A DNA stretch of 26,806 bases from a virus, in the IMG/VR virus record IMGVR_UViG_3300049825_000533, positions 1 through 26,806 of that record; one strand, given 5' to 3'. The notes beneath the pieces were generated by a model, which ran no database searches, was not told the DNA's origin, and worked only from the letters and a program-made list of their open reading frames with translations. Shown here piece after piece: positions 1 through 5,268 of this stretch (the stretch's first letter is position 1; each line of letters opens with the position of its first letter). The position numbers and the translations under genes are program-made.

Positions 1-170
1 ATCCTGGCCACCGCGCACCGAATAATAGACTCCACGCGCACGACAGATAGACCCATGGCGGCAGCTATCTCCTCGGGCGTCATGCCGCCAGCTTCCCGTG
101 ACCGTTGGATTAGACGGCGAGCCTCGTGGTGGAGCTCAAGCGGCAGGTCCCACTCGGGCGACGTCCTCAC
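1..170 (-). CDS. Helix-turn-helix protein, C-terminus cut by window edge
   Basis: The frame opens at a GTG (170-168) that overlaps the TGA of the preceding gene as GTGA, and stays open to base 1, giving 56 visible residues. Residues about 31-50 (MTPEEIAAAMGLSVVRVESI) look like a sigma-70 region-4 or generic helix-turn-helix recognition segment: an initiation helix, a Gly turn and a second helix. Before it lies a charged segment with His-His and several Arg. It is the last gene seen in the leftward early operon and may bind DNA or act as a small regulator. The function is inferred only from this motif, and the missing C-terminus prevents a firmer call. Confidence 0.6.
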   Translation of the reverse strand, partial: MRTSPEWDLPLELHHEARRLIQRSREAGGMTPEEIAAAMGLSVVRVESIIRCAVAR

Positions 171-658
171 TTGTCCTGGCACGGTTGCTCCGCGTCAAAA
201 ACCAGCAAAAACACGAGAGAACAAGCAGCGTGAGCCAAATGCGGCAGCCCGCTCTCAACGTCGCTAAGCTGTCCGTCGCGCCACGCCAGCATGTGGCGCA
301 TGGCCGCTGCGTAGTACCTGTCACGAGCGCGGTCAACGTCGCGCCAGTTACCATCTCCGTACTTACTCGCTCCGTACCCCAGGACGCGCGCCATGGCCAG
401 CAGCGCAGACGGCGGGAACAGGTCTAGCCTATCCTTGTCCCTATCGTCTTTGCGACCGCGCAGGCGCGGCTCCGGCGCGGACCAGCCTACGAAATGACGC
501 GCAACCCATTCAGCGACGCTTTCCCCCGGTGAGTAGTCGCCGCGATAGAAGCCACGTGCCAGCTCTGCACCATCACAGCGTACATAACCGCCATCTGCGA
601 CTTCCATCTCACCGACTCGCCTGTCAATGATGACGCTGCAGTTTTTTATATCAATCAT
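167..658 (-). CDS. DUF5664-type dATP/dGTP pyrophosphohydrolase (MazZ-like fold)
   Basis: 163 aa. Residues about 69-155 carry the recognisable DUF5664 pattern: a Lys-Asp-Asp start, RLDLFPPSALLAMARVLGYG, ASKYGDGNW, RYYAAAMRHMLAW and SGLPHLAHA. Members hydrolyse purine dNTPs to dNMP plus pyrophosphate; the MazZ branch removes dGTP and supplies dGMP in phages with 2-aminoadenine DNA. The all-alpha MazG-like core with Glu, His and Asp metal ligands is visible in the SGLPHLAHA segment. The N-terminal 65 residues are unrecognised. ATG 658-656 is preceded by AGGGTGA and overlaps the upstream stop by eight bases. It may tune nucleotide pools alongside the dUTPase in the same operon. A Z-genome role cannot be claimed because no PurZ is in the window. 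Confidence 0.72.
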   Translation of the reverse strand: MIDIKNCSVIIDRRVGEMEVADGGYVRCDGAELARGFYRGDYSPGESVAEWVARHFVGWSAPEPRLRGRKDDRDKDRLDLFPPSALLAMARVLGYGASKYGDGNWRDVDRARDRYYAAAMRHMLAWRDGQLSDVESGLPHLAHAACSLVFLLVFDAEQPCQDK

Positions 659-851
659 GCTTCACCCTATCCATCAGAATGTTCTTGCAGACTCGTGAAG
701 CGTTCGGGCACAGCGGGTCAAGCGCGACCTCGCACAGCGCGAGTACCTCGGGGGCAGCACCACCCATCATCGCGCGCACAGCGTCGTCTGTGAGCTCGTG
801 AGGAGGCAGCGGCTGGTCGCATCGGGTGAAACGGTGTTTGCGGCTCTTCAT
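651..851 (-). CDS. Small basic protein of unknown function
   Basis: 66 aa from ATG 851-849, which overlaps the TGA of the upstream gene as ATGA; a GTG two codons earlier (857) is the alternative. The N-terminus is strongly basic (MKSRKHRFTR), followed by a Pro-rich turn (QPLPPHEL) and a helical middle. Three Cys are spread through the C-terminal part (CEVALDPLC, RVC). I do not recognise a family. The Cys pattern could be chance or a small metal site. It sits between the alanine-rich repeat protein and the DUF5664 protein, with translational coupling on both sides. Confidence 0.5.
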   Translation of the reverse strand: MKSRKHRFTRCDQPLPPHELTDDAVRAMMGGAAPEVLALCEVALDPLCPNASRVCKNILMDRVKHD

Positions 852-1270
852 GCGCACACCTTCTTTGCGAGCTCGTGGAGCTCGGCTAGTTGCGTTTTGA
901 GTTCTTCTCGTTCGCCGGCGGCGGTGGTGACGGCGGCGGCGGCGCGGGCGTAGTCGGCGGCGTTGGCGGCGGCGACGGCGCGGGAGGTGTAGCGGGCGTC
1001 GGCGGCGTAGCGGGCGGCGGCGCGGGCGTCGGCGGCGTAGCGGGCGGCGTAGTGACCGTCGTAACCCTTGGCCCTATCCGCGCAGCCTTCGGCGAAGAGC
1101 GCCGCCGACTCGGGGTCGACTCTACCTAACAACCAACACAGCCAATCCACTCGGTCTAGGCGGAGCAGGATCTCCTCTGCCGATCCCTCCTGAGTGTGCA
1201 CCCAATCAAAAGCGGGGAGACAGGCCTTGAGGGCCCCCATCCTATCCAGGAGGTCTTGCTTACTCCGCAT
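848..1270 (-). CDS. Alanine-rich repeat protein, unknown function
   Basis: 140 aa. Residues 1-65 form an ordinary globular or helical segment with several Trp (FDWVHTQEG, RVDWLCWLLGRVD). Residues about 70-115 are built from short Ala/Tyr/Arg/Asp repeats such as AARYAADARA, and residues about 117-139 look like an amphipathic coil (EREELKTQLAELHEL). Similar Ala-Tyr-Asp helical repeats occur in unassigned phage and plasmid proteins and in the Imm5-like immunity family, but the match is compositional, so no function is given. ATG 1270-1268 overlaps the upstream metalloprotease gene end by 11 bases; its own TGA overlaps the next gene as ATGA. Confidence 0.6.
   Translation of the reverse strand: MRSKQDLLDRMGALKACLPAFDWVHTQEGSAEEILLRLDRVDWLCWLLGRVDPESAALFAEGCADRAKGYDGHYAARYAADARAAARYAADARYTSRAVAAANAADYARAAAAVTTAAGEREELKTQLAELHELAKKVCA
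992..1049. repeat. 30-bp-period direct repeat in the Ala-rich gene
   Basis: A 28-base block at 992-1019 recurs exactly at 1022-1049, a 30-base period that encodes ten residues (AARYAADARA). Shorter GGCGGC-type echoes extend across about 922-1060. The repeat is in frame, so gain or loss of a unit changes protein length by ten residues without a frameshift. Confidence 0.85.
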
Positions 1271-1709
1271 AGTGCACCGCCTTGTCTATTTGCGCTTGCG
1301 TCATGTTCCATGCGTAAGGGGCCCTCGCCATGATGTTCGACGCCTCCGCCACGTGGTTGAGCCCAAGCGCGTGCAGTAGCTCGTGGGCGGCATGGACGGG
1401 AGATGCCCGGTCAATCAGCGTAACCACGGCTCCTGCCTCCGAGCGGACGCACTTGCCGACGTAGCAAGCTGTCTCCGTGCACGGCAGCCACAGGGCACCA
1501 CGAACCACGATACCGTCGTCGACCCCGCTCTCACTGTGCGCCACGATGACCTCGAACACGGGCTCGCCGATGATGTCGTTTAGACTGTGGGCGGCTTGGG
1601 CCACCTCGCCGAGCATGTAGTGCGCACTTGGCGCGACGTAGACTATTGCCGTCCTGTCCAGCGCGCAGGACGCAGACAGCAGAGAGCACGCGACTAGCAT
1701 ACCATGCAT
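1260..1709 (-). CDS. Matrixin-like zinc metalloprotease with putative lipoprotein signal
   Basis: 149 aa from ATG 1709-1707, preceded by GGGGAG with an eight-base spacer; longer in-frame starts (GTG 1739, start at 1805) exist. Residues 109-119 read HELLHALGLNH, the HExxHxxGxxH zinc motif of metzincins: three His ligands plus Glu110. Met127 in SNIM follows at the distance of the matrixin Met-turn. The N-terminus is hydrophobic and ends LLSASC, resembling a lipobox with Cys15, although a basic n-region is weak unless GTG 1739 is used. Three further Cys (77, 82, 87) suggest an exported, disulfide-bonded protein. Known family members cleave peptides outside the cytoplasm. A role in host envelope modification or exclusion is inference only. 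Its place among early genes is unusual. Confidence 0.7.
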   Translation of the reverse strand: MHGMLVACSLLSASCALDRTAIVYVAPSAHYMLGEVAQAAHSLNDIIGEPVFEVIVAHSESGVDDGIVVRGALWLPCTETACYVGKCVRSEAGAVVTLIDRASPVHAAHELLHALGLNHVAEASNIMARAPYAWNMTQAQIDKAVHYAE

Positions 1710-1771
1710 ATAACCCACTCCCCGTAGTAGTTGGTGCACAAGAATATCGCGTACTTGACGACGGGTGTCAT
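1694..1771 (-). CDS. Mini-ORF of 25 codons bridging two early genes
   Basis: An ATG at 1771-1769 overlaps the upstream TGA as ATGA, and the TAG at 1696-1694 lies just inside the start of the metalloprotease gene. It fills the only sizeable gap in the leftward operon. The peptide starts MTPVVKYAIFLCTNYYGEW, is hydrophobic and has three Cys. It may simply carry ribosomes to the next start, whose Shine-Dalgarno sequence lies within it. Product function is unknown, and conservation would be needed to call it a real protein. Confidence 0.3.
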   Translation of the reverse strand: MTPVVKYAIFLCTNYYGEWVICMVC

Positions 1772-2007
1772 GGCGCAGCCTCGGCTTCGGCCTGGGTAAG
1801 GGCATGGTGGTCTGCCACGGCCTTTTCCAACTCCGTGTATAGCCTGGTGGCCTCGTCGTGGATTGCTATGAAGTTCTCGTTACTAACAGGGTCAATATCC
1901 AATGACCGCAAGACCTGGATCGCCATCCTCGCCTGTGATGCGAGGTCGCCTAGGTCTGATGCCGCTTCGTATAGCCGCATTGTCATGTGGTACATTTTAT
2001 CTGTCAC
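1768..2007 (-). CDS. Small helical protein, unknown function
   Basis: 79 aa from GTG 2007-2005, overlapping the upstream TGA as GTGA. The sequence is predicted almost entirely helical: two amphipathic stretches (RLYEAASDLGDLASQARMAI and IHDEATRLYTELEKAVADHH) joined by an Asp-Pro-Val-Ser-Asn turn, ending in an Ala/Glu-rich tail. This could fold as a helical hairpin. No family is recognised. It lies next to two coiled-coil proteins of similar size, and the three may form or regulate one complex, which is inference from position. Confidence 0.55.
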   Translation of the reverse strand: MTDKMYHMTMRLYEAASDLGDLASQARMAIQVLRSLDIDPVSNENFIAIHDEATRLYTELEKAVADHHALTQAEAEAAP

Positions 2008-2210
2008 GACATGCTCCTTCGCTGCATCGAGGCAAGCGCTGATTCTAGAACTTCGATTCTGTCGTTCAGGTTCTCGACCTCAGCCTCAAGCGCGAGGACG
2101 TCCGCCCCGTCTCCGTCAACAGTCTCCTCTAGCAGAGCTATCCTGCCGACTAGCTTGGCGAGCTCCTTCTGAACGTGCTTCACGAATCCCTTGATGGACA
2201 TTTCGGTCAT
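2004..2210 (-). CDS. Short coiled-coil protein
   Basis: 68 aa from ATG 2210-2208 (ATGA overlap with the gene before). Residues about 12-62 show heptad spacing of Leu, Ile and Val (LAKLVGRIALLEETV, then VLALEAEVENLNDRIEVLES) interrupted by a Gly-Asp-Gly kink, so two coiled-coil segments are likely. No membrane segment or catalytic motif is visible. It is acidic except at both ends. Function unknown; an oligomerising adaptor is plausible. Confidence 0.55.
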   Translation of the reverse strand: MTEMSIKGFVKHVQKELAKLVGRIALLEETVDGDGADVLALEAEVENLNDRIEVLESALASMQRRSMS

Positions 2211-2422
2211 TTGAAATCTTCTTTCAGCGATGAGGACAGTGTACGTAAGGTGTTGCTTAGTAACAGCCGTTTTTCAGCAAGCTCGGCAAGAAAATTATCA
2301 ACAGCAACCTGGTTGTTATTCCTCTCCTCCAGCAGCTGTCTTAGACTGCGCTCTAGCCACTTGATCCTGTTCAATGTGTCGCATGCCGAGTCCATGACTC
2401 CTAGAGTGTTGTTACCGATCAT
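2207..2422 (-). CDS. Short coiled-coil protein
   Basis: 71 aa from ATG 2422-2420, overlapping the DUF1064 gene stop as ATGA. After a short polar N-terminus the chain is a long amphipathic helix (LNRIKWLERSLRQLLEERNN, then FLAELAEKRLLLSNTL) typical of a coiled coil. The base composition is visibly more AT-rich than in its neighbours (the 2210-2420 stretch), a possible sign of separate origin. Function unknown. It directly precedes another short coiled-coil protein, so the pair may assemble together. Confidence 0.55.
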   Translation of the reverse strand: MIGNNTLGVMDSACDTLNRIKWLERSLRQLLEERNNNQVAVDNFLAELAEKRLLLSNTLRTLSSSLKEDFK

Positions 2423-2745
2423 TTCTTCTTCTTTCGTTTTGGTGGAGACACGATGTCAAGGACAGCTGCGATGTTTGGATGTTCGTGCTTGAGCATCCTC
2501 ATTTTTAGCCGAAAAACCGGAGTTTGGATGCCTTTAGCCTCTACGTACCTTACTATCTTGTCGTCTTCGACGATTGCGAAGTCACAGACGTACTTCGCGC
2601 CGCACGCGAACTTTATCGGGACCTGCTCTAGGAGCACCTCATTTGGCAGCAGGGCCGCCTTTAGGGCTGCGGCCACCTTCGCCTCGAACTTGGAAGCGTA
2701 ATGCCCGGTTCGGACTGCGCGGTACTTGGAACGCCTAACCGCCAT
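2419..2745 (-). CDS. DUF1064-type PD-(D/E)XK nuclease, resolvase-like
   Basis: 108 aa. The N-terminal segment KYRAVRTGHYASKFEAK and the core YVCDFAIVEDDKIVRYVEAK match the DUF1064 phage family, which has the restriction-endonuclease fold. Candidate catalytic residues are Glu21, Asp55, Glu69 and Lys71 (the E-x-K of VEAK). Family members are thought to cut branched DNA or act in recombination and packaging. That role fits a phage that recombines with YqaJ and Bet proteins, since no RusA or other resolvase is seen here. The C-terminus ends in a basic tail (PPKRKKKK). ATG 2745-2743 overlaps the dUTPase end by 11 bases. Confidence 0.75.
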   Translation of the reverse strand: MAVRRSKYRAVRTGHYASKFEAKVAAALKAALLPNEVLLEQVPIKFACGAKYVCDFAIVEDDKIVRYVEAKGIQTPVFRLKMRMLKHEHPNIAAVLDIVSPPKRKKKK

Positions 2746-3220
2746 TGCCCCCGGGCCTCACCGGTGATCCGTTAGCGTCTACGCTGATAGGCCTGATACC
2801 GCTACTGCCAAATCCGTTTGCGCCACGCGAGGTATCGCCGAGCTCCGAGCACGCGTCGAACTTGAACAGCAAGTGCGGAACGACGACAAGCTGTGCGATT
2901 CGATCTCCAGACCTTACTGTCCATTTTTCTCGTAACGAAGCGTTCTGTGCGATGGCTCGAATCTCTCCACGGTATGCCGGGTCTATTGTGCCGGTGTGGA
3001 TCGTGAATCCTTGACTGGAAAGCCCGCTCCTCGGAAGCGAGAACGCAACGTACCCAACGGGGAGCTCGATTGCGATGCCGAGGGATATCGTCCGCATCTC
3101 GCCTGGGTACAACGTCCACTCCTCTATTGAGTGCACGTCCGCGCCAGCATCGCCCTCGCGCTGGGCAGGGATGATTGCTCTCGGGTGCAGAAGCTTGATC
3201 TTGATATTCATCGGACTCAT
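2735..3220 (-). CDS. dut: dUTP diphosphatase (dUTPase)
   Basis: 161 aa, the usual size for a trimeric dUTPase. All five motifs are visible in order: motif 1 GDAGADV near residue 23, motif 2 PRSGLSSQG near 62, motif 3 GTIDPAYRGEIRA near 76 with the catalytic Asp and uracil-pocket Tyr, motif 4 GDRIAQL near 105, and motif 5 RGANGFGSSG near 131. It converts dUTP to dUMP and pyrophosphate, keeping uracil out of phage DNA. ATG 3220-3218 overlaps the stop of an upstream mini-ORF as ATGA. A second ATG (3211) gives the N-terminus MNIKIKLLHPRA, which looks more like other family members, so translation may begin at either. Confidence 0.93.
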   Translation of the reverse strand: MSPMNIKIKLLHPRAIIPAQREGDAGADVHSIEEWTLYPGEMRTISLGIAIELPVGYVAFSLPRSGLSSQGFTIHTGTIDPAYRGEIRAIAQNASLREKWTVRSGDRIAQLVVVPHLLFKFDACSELGDTSRGANGFGSSGIRPISVDANGSPVRPGGNGG

Positions 3221-3306
3221 GTACCCCCCCCAGCTCTGAAAACACTTCGGCGAAGGCGAATGTCTGACGGCTTATCCATGGCTACCACTCCTCCTCGCGA
3301 TCTCAT
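3217..3306 (-). CDS. Mini-ORF leading into the dUTPase gene
   Basis: 29 codons from ATG 3306-3304, which overlaps the upstream TGA as ATGA; an internal ATG at 3279 has a very strong Shine-Dalgarno (AGGAGGAG, eight-base spacer) and would give 20 residues. Its TGA overlaps the dUTPase ATG as ATGA. The peptide is basic (DIRLRRSVFRAGGGT) and ends on a run of eight G (minus strand). A -1 slip on that run would join it in frame to the dUTPase. It may serve mainly to load ribosomes for dUTPase. Both ends being coupled argues against chance. Confidence 0.45.
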   Translation of the reverse strand: MRSRGGVVAMDKPSDIRLRRSVFRAGGGT

Positions 3307-3551
3307 GCACGGTTGGTGCCCTCCCAAATATCGTCGGCTACGTCGTCGAGGACTTCAGACGAATAAACAGAACCTGAGCGCACTTCATCGGCGGCTTCGC
3401 GCCTGATCTGCTCCACAATGCGCCTGCGCTCTCGTATCGCGTATTCAGCGGCACTCGCGCGAAGCTTGGCCACGCCAGCCAGGGCCACGACCATGGCCCC
3501 CACTACGGAGCCCAGAAATAGCCCAGCTCCAGCTGCGACAGTCTCATACAT
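3303..3551 (-). CDS. Small membrane-anchored helical protein
   Basis: 82 aa. Residues about 5-28 (VAAGAGLFLGSVVGAMVVAL) form one transmembrane helix rich in small residues. After it comes a long charged helix (YAIRERRRIVEQIRREAADE) and an acidic tail. Positive charge after the helix suggests the C-terminus lies in the cytoplasm. No family is recognised. It could be an inner-membrane protein acting early in infection, for example in exclusion, but that is inference. ATG 3551-3549 overlaps the previous stop by eight bases. Confidence 0.55.
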   Translation of the reverse strand: MYETVAAGAGLFLGSVVGAMVVALAGVAKLRASAAEYAIRERRRIVEQIRREAADEVRSGSVYSSEVLDDVADDIWEGTNRA

Positions 3552-3744
3552 TGCGCACCTCGACGTTGCTCTTGTGTACGGGGGCCAGTCCGCCCCACGC
3601 GAACCTCACCACCATCGTTTGGTGGTCTACCACGCGAACGACCTCAGCTGGCTCTCCAGCTAGCGTAAGCCGGCATGCGTGCTTGGACGGGCGCTGGTCG
3701 GTCATGATGGCGTATACAGGTGAGCGTATGATTGCCCTAGTCAT
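3544..3744 (-). CDS. Small protein of unknown function
   Basis: 66 aa from ATG 3744-3742, preceded by GAGGAG with a seven-base spacer; this start is preferred over an upstream TTG (3771). The C-terminal half (LAGEPAEVVRVVDHQTMVVR, FAWGGLAPVHKSNVEVR) alternates hydrophobic and polar residues as in a small SH3-like or KOW-type beta barrel. That fold is a guess from pattern only. The stop of the gene before lies inside its first codons. Function unknown. Confidence 0.5.
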   Translation of the reverse strand: MTRAIIRSPVYAIMTDQRPSKHACRLTLAGEPAEVVRVVDHQTMVVRFAWGGLAPVHKSNVEVRNV

Positions 3745-4039
3745 TGCACAACTCCTCAAGTTCCCACGCAAGTAGCCTCAACGCGACCAGCAACTCTTCG
3801 TGCACAGCAGCCGCAACCACGACGTGCTTTGGACCAGCGTAGGCACGTACGTGTGAGCCTCCTGGGTAGAATTGCGCGTTCCAGTGCATTCGCTCACAGA
3901 GAACACTCTCGACCCTCCGCATTGCCGCTCCCACCTGCTGGTGGGGGGACGGGACTGGATTTGGCTCGTGCCACAAAGGCAAATCAATAACAGGCACGCG
4001 CAACGGTGCTGGGCGCCTCAAAACTGTGTTTTCGCTCAT
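3737..4039 (-). CDS. Hypothetical protein, second gene of leftward operon
   Basis: 100 aa from ATG 4039-4037, overlapping the repressor stop as ATGA. The N-terminal 35 residues are Pro-rich and likely extended (RRPAPLRVPVIDLPLWHEPN). The remainder looks like a small alpha/beta domain ending in a long helix (HEELLVALRLLAWELEELCN). No motif is recognised. Being translated directly after the repressor, it could be a partner or antirepressor, but only position suggests this. Confidence 0.5.
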   Translation of the reverse strand: MSENTVLRRPAPLRVPVIDLPLWHEPNPVPSPHQQVGAAMRRVESVLCERMHWNAQFYPGGSHVRAYAGPKHVVVAAAVHEELLVALRLLAWELEELCND

Positions 4040-4248
4040 GGTTGGTACTCCTCAGCTGACGTAATCAGTTCGACTGCAGACAGGTCCAGTGCAGCAGCAA
4101 TACGTAGTAGCGTTGCGATTGATGGAATGTTCCCCTTTGTTTCCAACCTCACCACCCCCTGGCGGTGCATGCCGGCGAGAAATGCGACCTCGCCCTGGGT
4201 CAGGCCCAGTTCCAGCCGCCGGCTACGTATCGCTGCTGCAATGTCCAT
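4036..4248 (-). CDS. Cro/C1-type helix-turn-helix repressor
   Basis: 70 aa starting at ATG 4248-4246. The chain is almost exactly one HTH_3 domain: IRSRRLELGLTQGEVAFLAG (helix 1 and scaffold helix 2), then MHRQGVVRLETKGNIPSIAT (recognition helix) and two closing helices (LLRIAAALDLSAVELI). It has no cleavage or dimerisation domain, so it resembles Cro-type or short regulators more than lambda CI. It is the first gene of the leftward operon and faces a divergent operon across a 94-bp dyad-symmetric region, its likely binding target. No Shine-Dalgarno precedes the ATG, and the inferred promoter would give a leaderless transcript. Confidence 0.85.
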   Translation of the reverse strand: MDIAAAIRSRRLELGLTQGEVAFLAGMHRQGVVRLETKGNIPSIATLLRIAAALDLSAVELITSAEEYQP

Positions 4249-4254
4249 GTCCAA

Positions 4255-4283
4255 ACAGTACACGGTTCCCAGCCGGGGTGCAA
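4255..4283 (-). promoter_or_regulatory. Candidate leftward early promoter
   Basis: Read on the minus strand: a TTGCAC box (4283-4278), a 17-base spacer, then TACTGT (4260-4255), with six bases to the repressor ATG at 4248. Both boxes are weak matches to sigma-70 consensus, so the call rests mainly on spacing and exact mirror symmetry with the rightward candidate. Transcription would begin at or next to the ATG. Confidence 0.42.
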
Positions 4284-4318
4284 CGTTTTTGTTTCGAACC
4301 ATTTCTGTTGCACACCGG
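4273..4318. promoter_or_regulatory. Dyad-symmetric operator between divergent early operons
   Basis: Outer arms CCGGGGTGCAAC (4273-4284) and GTTGCACACCGG (4307-4318) are reverse complements at 11 of 12 positions. The palindrome TTCGAA (4293-4298) lies exactly at the centre. Each arm contains the candidate -35 box of one divergent promoter, so a dimer of the adjacent repressor bound to the arms could shut both promoters. The inner flanks are A/T-rich and not symmetric. Confidence 0.65.
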
Positions 4319-4336
4319 GACGGCAGGCTGTAGGCT
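4308..4336 (+). promoter_or_regulatory. Candidate rightward early promoter
   Basis: TTGCAC (4308-4313), a 17-base spacer and TAGGCT (4331-4336), with six bases to the ATG at 4343. The layout is the mirror image of the leftward candidate about 4295/4296. The GAGG at 4337-4340 is too close to the ATG for a normal Shine-Dalgarno, consistent with a leaderless start. The -10 box is poor, so this is an inference from symmetry. Confidence 0.42.
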
Positions 4337-4342
4337 GAGGGT

Positions 4343-4669
4343 ATGACAAAAACAAAAAACGGGAACGGGTTCAGCATCGAGTGCGTAAGCATCACGACCA
4401 CGGCCGGGTTCTACCCGGAGTTTCTTGTTAGCGTGTGCGTCGAGGACTTCGAGGAAACGAACCTCGTCTACGATTGCACGTTGTACTATTCGAGTTTAGA
4501 CAACGAAGTTGTCGACGTGTCCGACGTCAGTCTGAACGGCGTAGAACAGGACGTGTGGCCAGAGGGGCTGGAAGAATTCCTGCGCTCGGAACAGGCGGAA
4601 AGGAAGCTCCGGGATACCTCCGACTGGTTCCTGGAAACTGCCGATCTTACCGACGCGGGGCTCAAGTGA
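4343..4669 (+). CDS. Acidic hypothetical protein, first gene of rightward operon
   Basis: 108 aa from ATG 4343. After a Lys/Asn-rich start (MTKTKNGNGF) the middle is beta-rich and acidic (SVCVEDFEETNLVYDCTLYY, VVDVSDVSLNGVEQDVWPEG), and the C-terminus is helical. The overall negative charge could suggest a DNA mimic or a partner of the recombinase that follows, but no family is recognised. Its TGA overlaps the exonuclease GTG as GTGA. It is the likely first product of the rightward operon and may be leaderless. Confidence 0.6.
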   Translation: MTKTKNGNGFSIECVSITTTAGFYPEFLVSVCVEDFEETNLVYDCTLYYSSLDNEVVDVSDVSLNGVEQDVWPEGLEEFLRSEQAERKLRDTSDWFLETADLTDAGLK

Positions 4670-5268
4670 GCGAGCGCGAGGAGTGGCTGGCCAAGCGCCG
4701 CAATTTTGTGACCGCAAGTGACTGCGCCGCTCTGCTGAACTTGAGCCCGTACAAGACTCGCGACCAGTTGCGCATGGAAAAGATGGGGCTGGCCGACGAG
4801 TGGAAGGGAAACGAGGACTCTGAACTCGCTTTGCTATTCGAGGAACGATTCATCCAGGTGTCAGGGATCCGATTCGGATGGAACGTAAAGCCATGGGGGC
4901 TCAACATGGTTTCAGACTTCGCGTGCCAAAGGCTGGGGGCAACACCGGACGCGGTATTGGAAACTCCATGGGGAACCGCGATAGCCCAGTACAAGTGGAC
5001 AACCTGCCAGGCGAAAGAAGACTGCGAGCCACTCACGAAGAAGGGGAAGCCGTCTACCGCTGCGTATCTAAACGGTCCTCCGCTCCACTATCAGATACAG
5101 GTACAGGCTGAGATGGCTTGTATGAACGTAGAACACGCGTCACTGGTGGTGATGCACATGGCTAACGGCACTAAGAAACTGCGCGCCTATTACATTCCAC
5201 GTCACGACGGCGTGATTCGCAAAATACGTGAGGAAACAATGAAGTTCTGGAAGGAGATTGAAGGATGA
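4666..5268 (+). CDS. YqaJ-type viral recombinase, 5'-3' exonuclease of the Red pathway
   Basis: 200 aa starting at GTG 4666, which overlaps the upstream TGA; the open frame reaches back to 4435 but that part is a shadow. Family features in order: ASDCAALLNLSPY near 17-29, an acidic LLFEERF near 56-62, the metal-binding Asp in LGATPDAVL (Asp95), the QYK triad (108-110), and HYQIQVQAEMACM near 143. In lambda-type exonucleases the triad is Glu-x-Lys; here the codon is CAG, so Gln replaces the catalytic Glu. Known members resect double-stranded ends for a Bet/RecT partner, which follows immediately by ATGA overlap. The Gln raises the question whether nuclease activity is retained. Confidence 0.85.
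   Translation: MSEREEWLAKRRNFVTASDCAALLNLSPYKTRDQLRMEKMGLADEWKGNEDSELALLFEERFIQVSGIRFGWNVKPWGLNMVSDFACQRLGATPDAVLETPWGTAIAQYKWTTCQAKEDCEPLTKKGKPSTAAYLNGPPLHYQIQVQAEMACMNVEHASLVVMHMANGTKKLRAYYIPRHDGVIRKIREETMKFWKEIEG

Noticed and set aside
890-1129. Plus-strand ORF of almost pure Gly/Val/Ala
   Set aside because: It is the antisense reading of the Ala-rich repeat gene, has no ribosome site, and its composition follows from GGC/GCC repeats.
1710-1805. Extended N-terminus of the metalloprotease from 1805
   Set aside because: It would place 32 Arg/Pro-rich residues before the signal-like segment and overlap the upstream gene; ATG 1709 has a good ribosome site, though GTG 1739 cannot be excluded.
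4435-4665. Longer N-terminus for the exonuclease from the upstream ATG
   Set aside because: It overlaps the 4343-4669 gene in another frame, is Arg-rich shadow sequence, and the GTG at 4666 gives the normal family start and a GTGA overlap.
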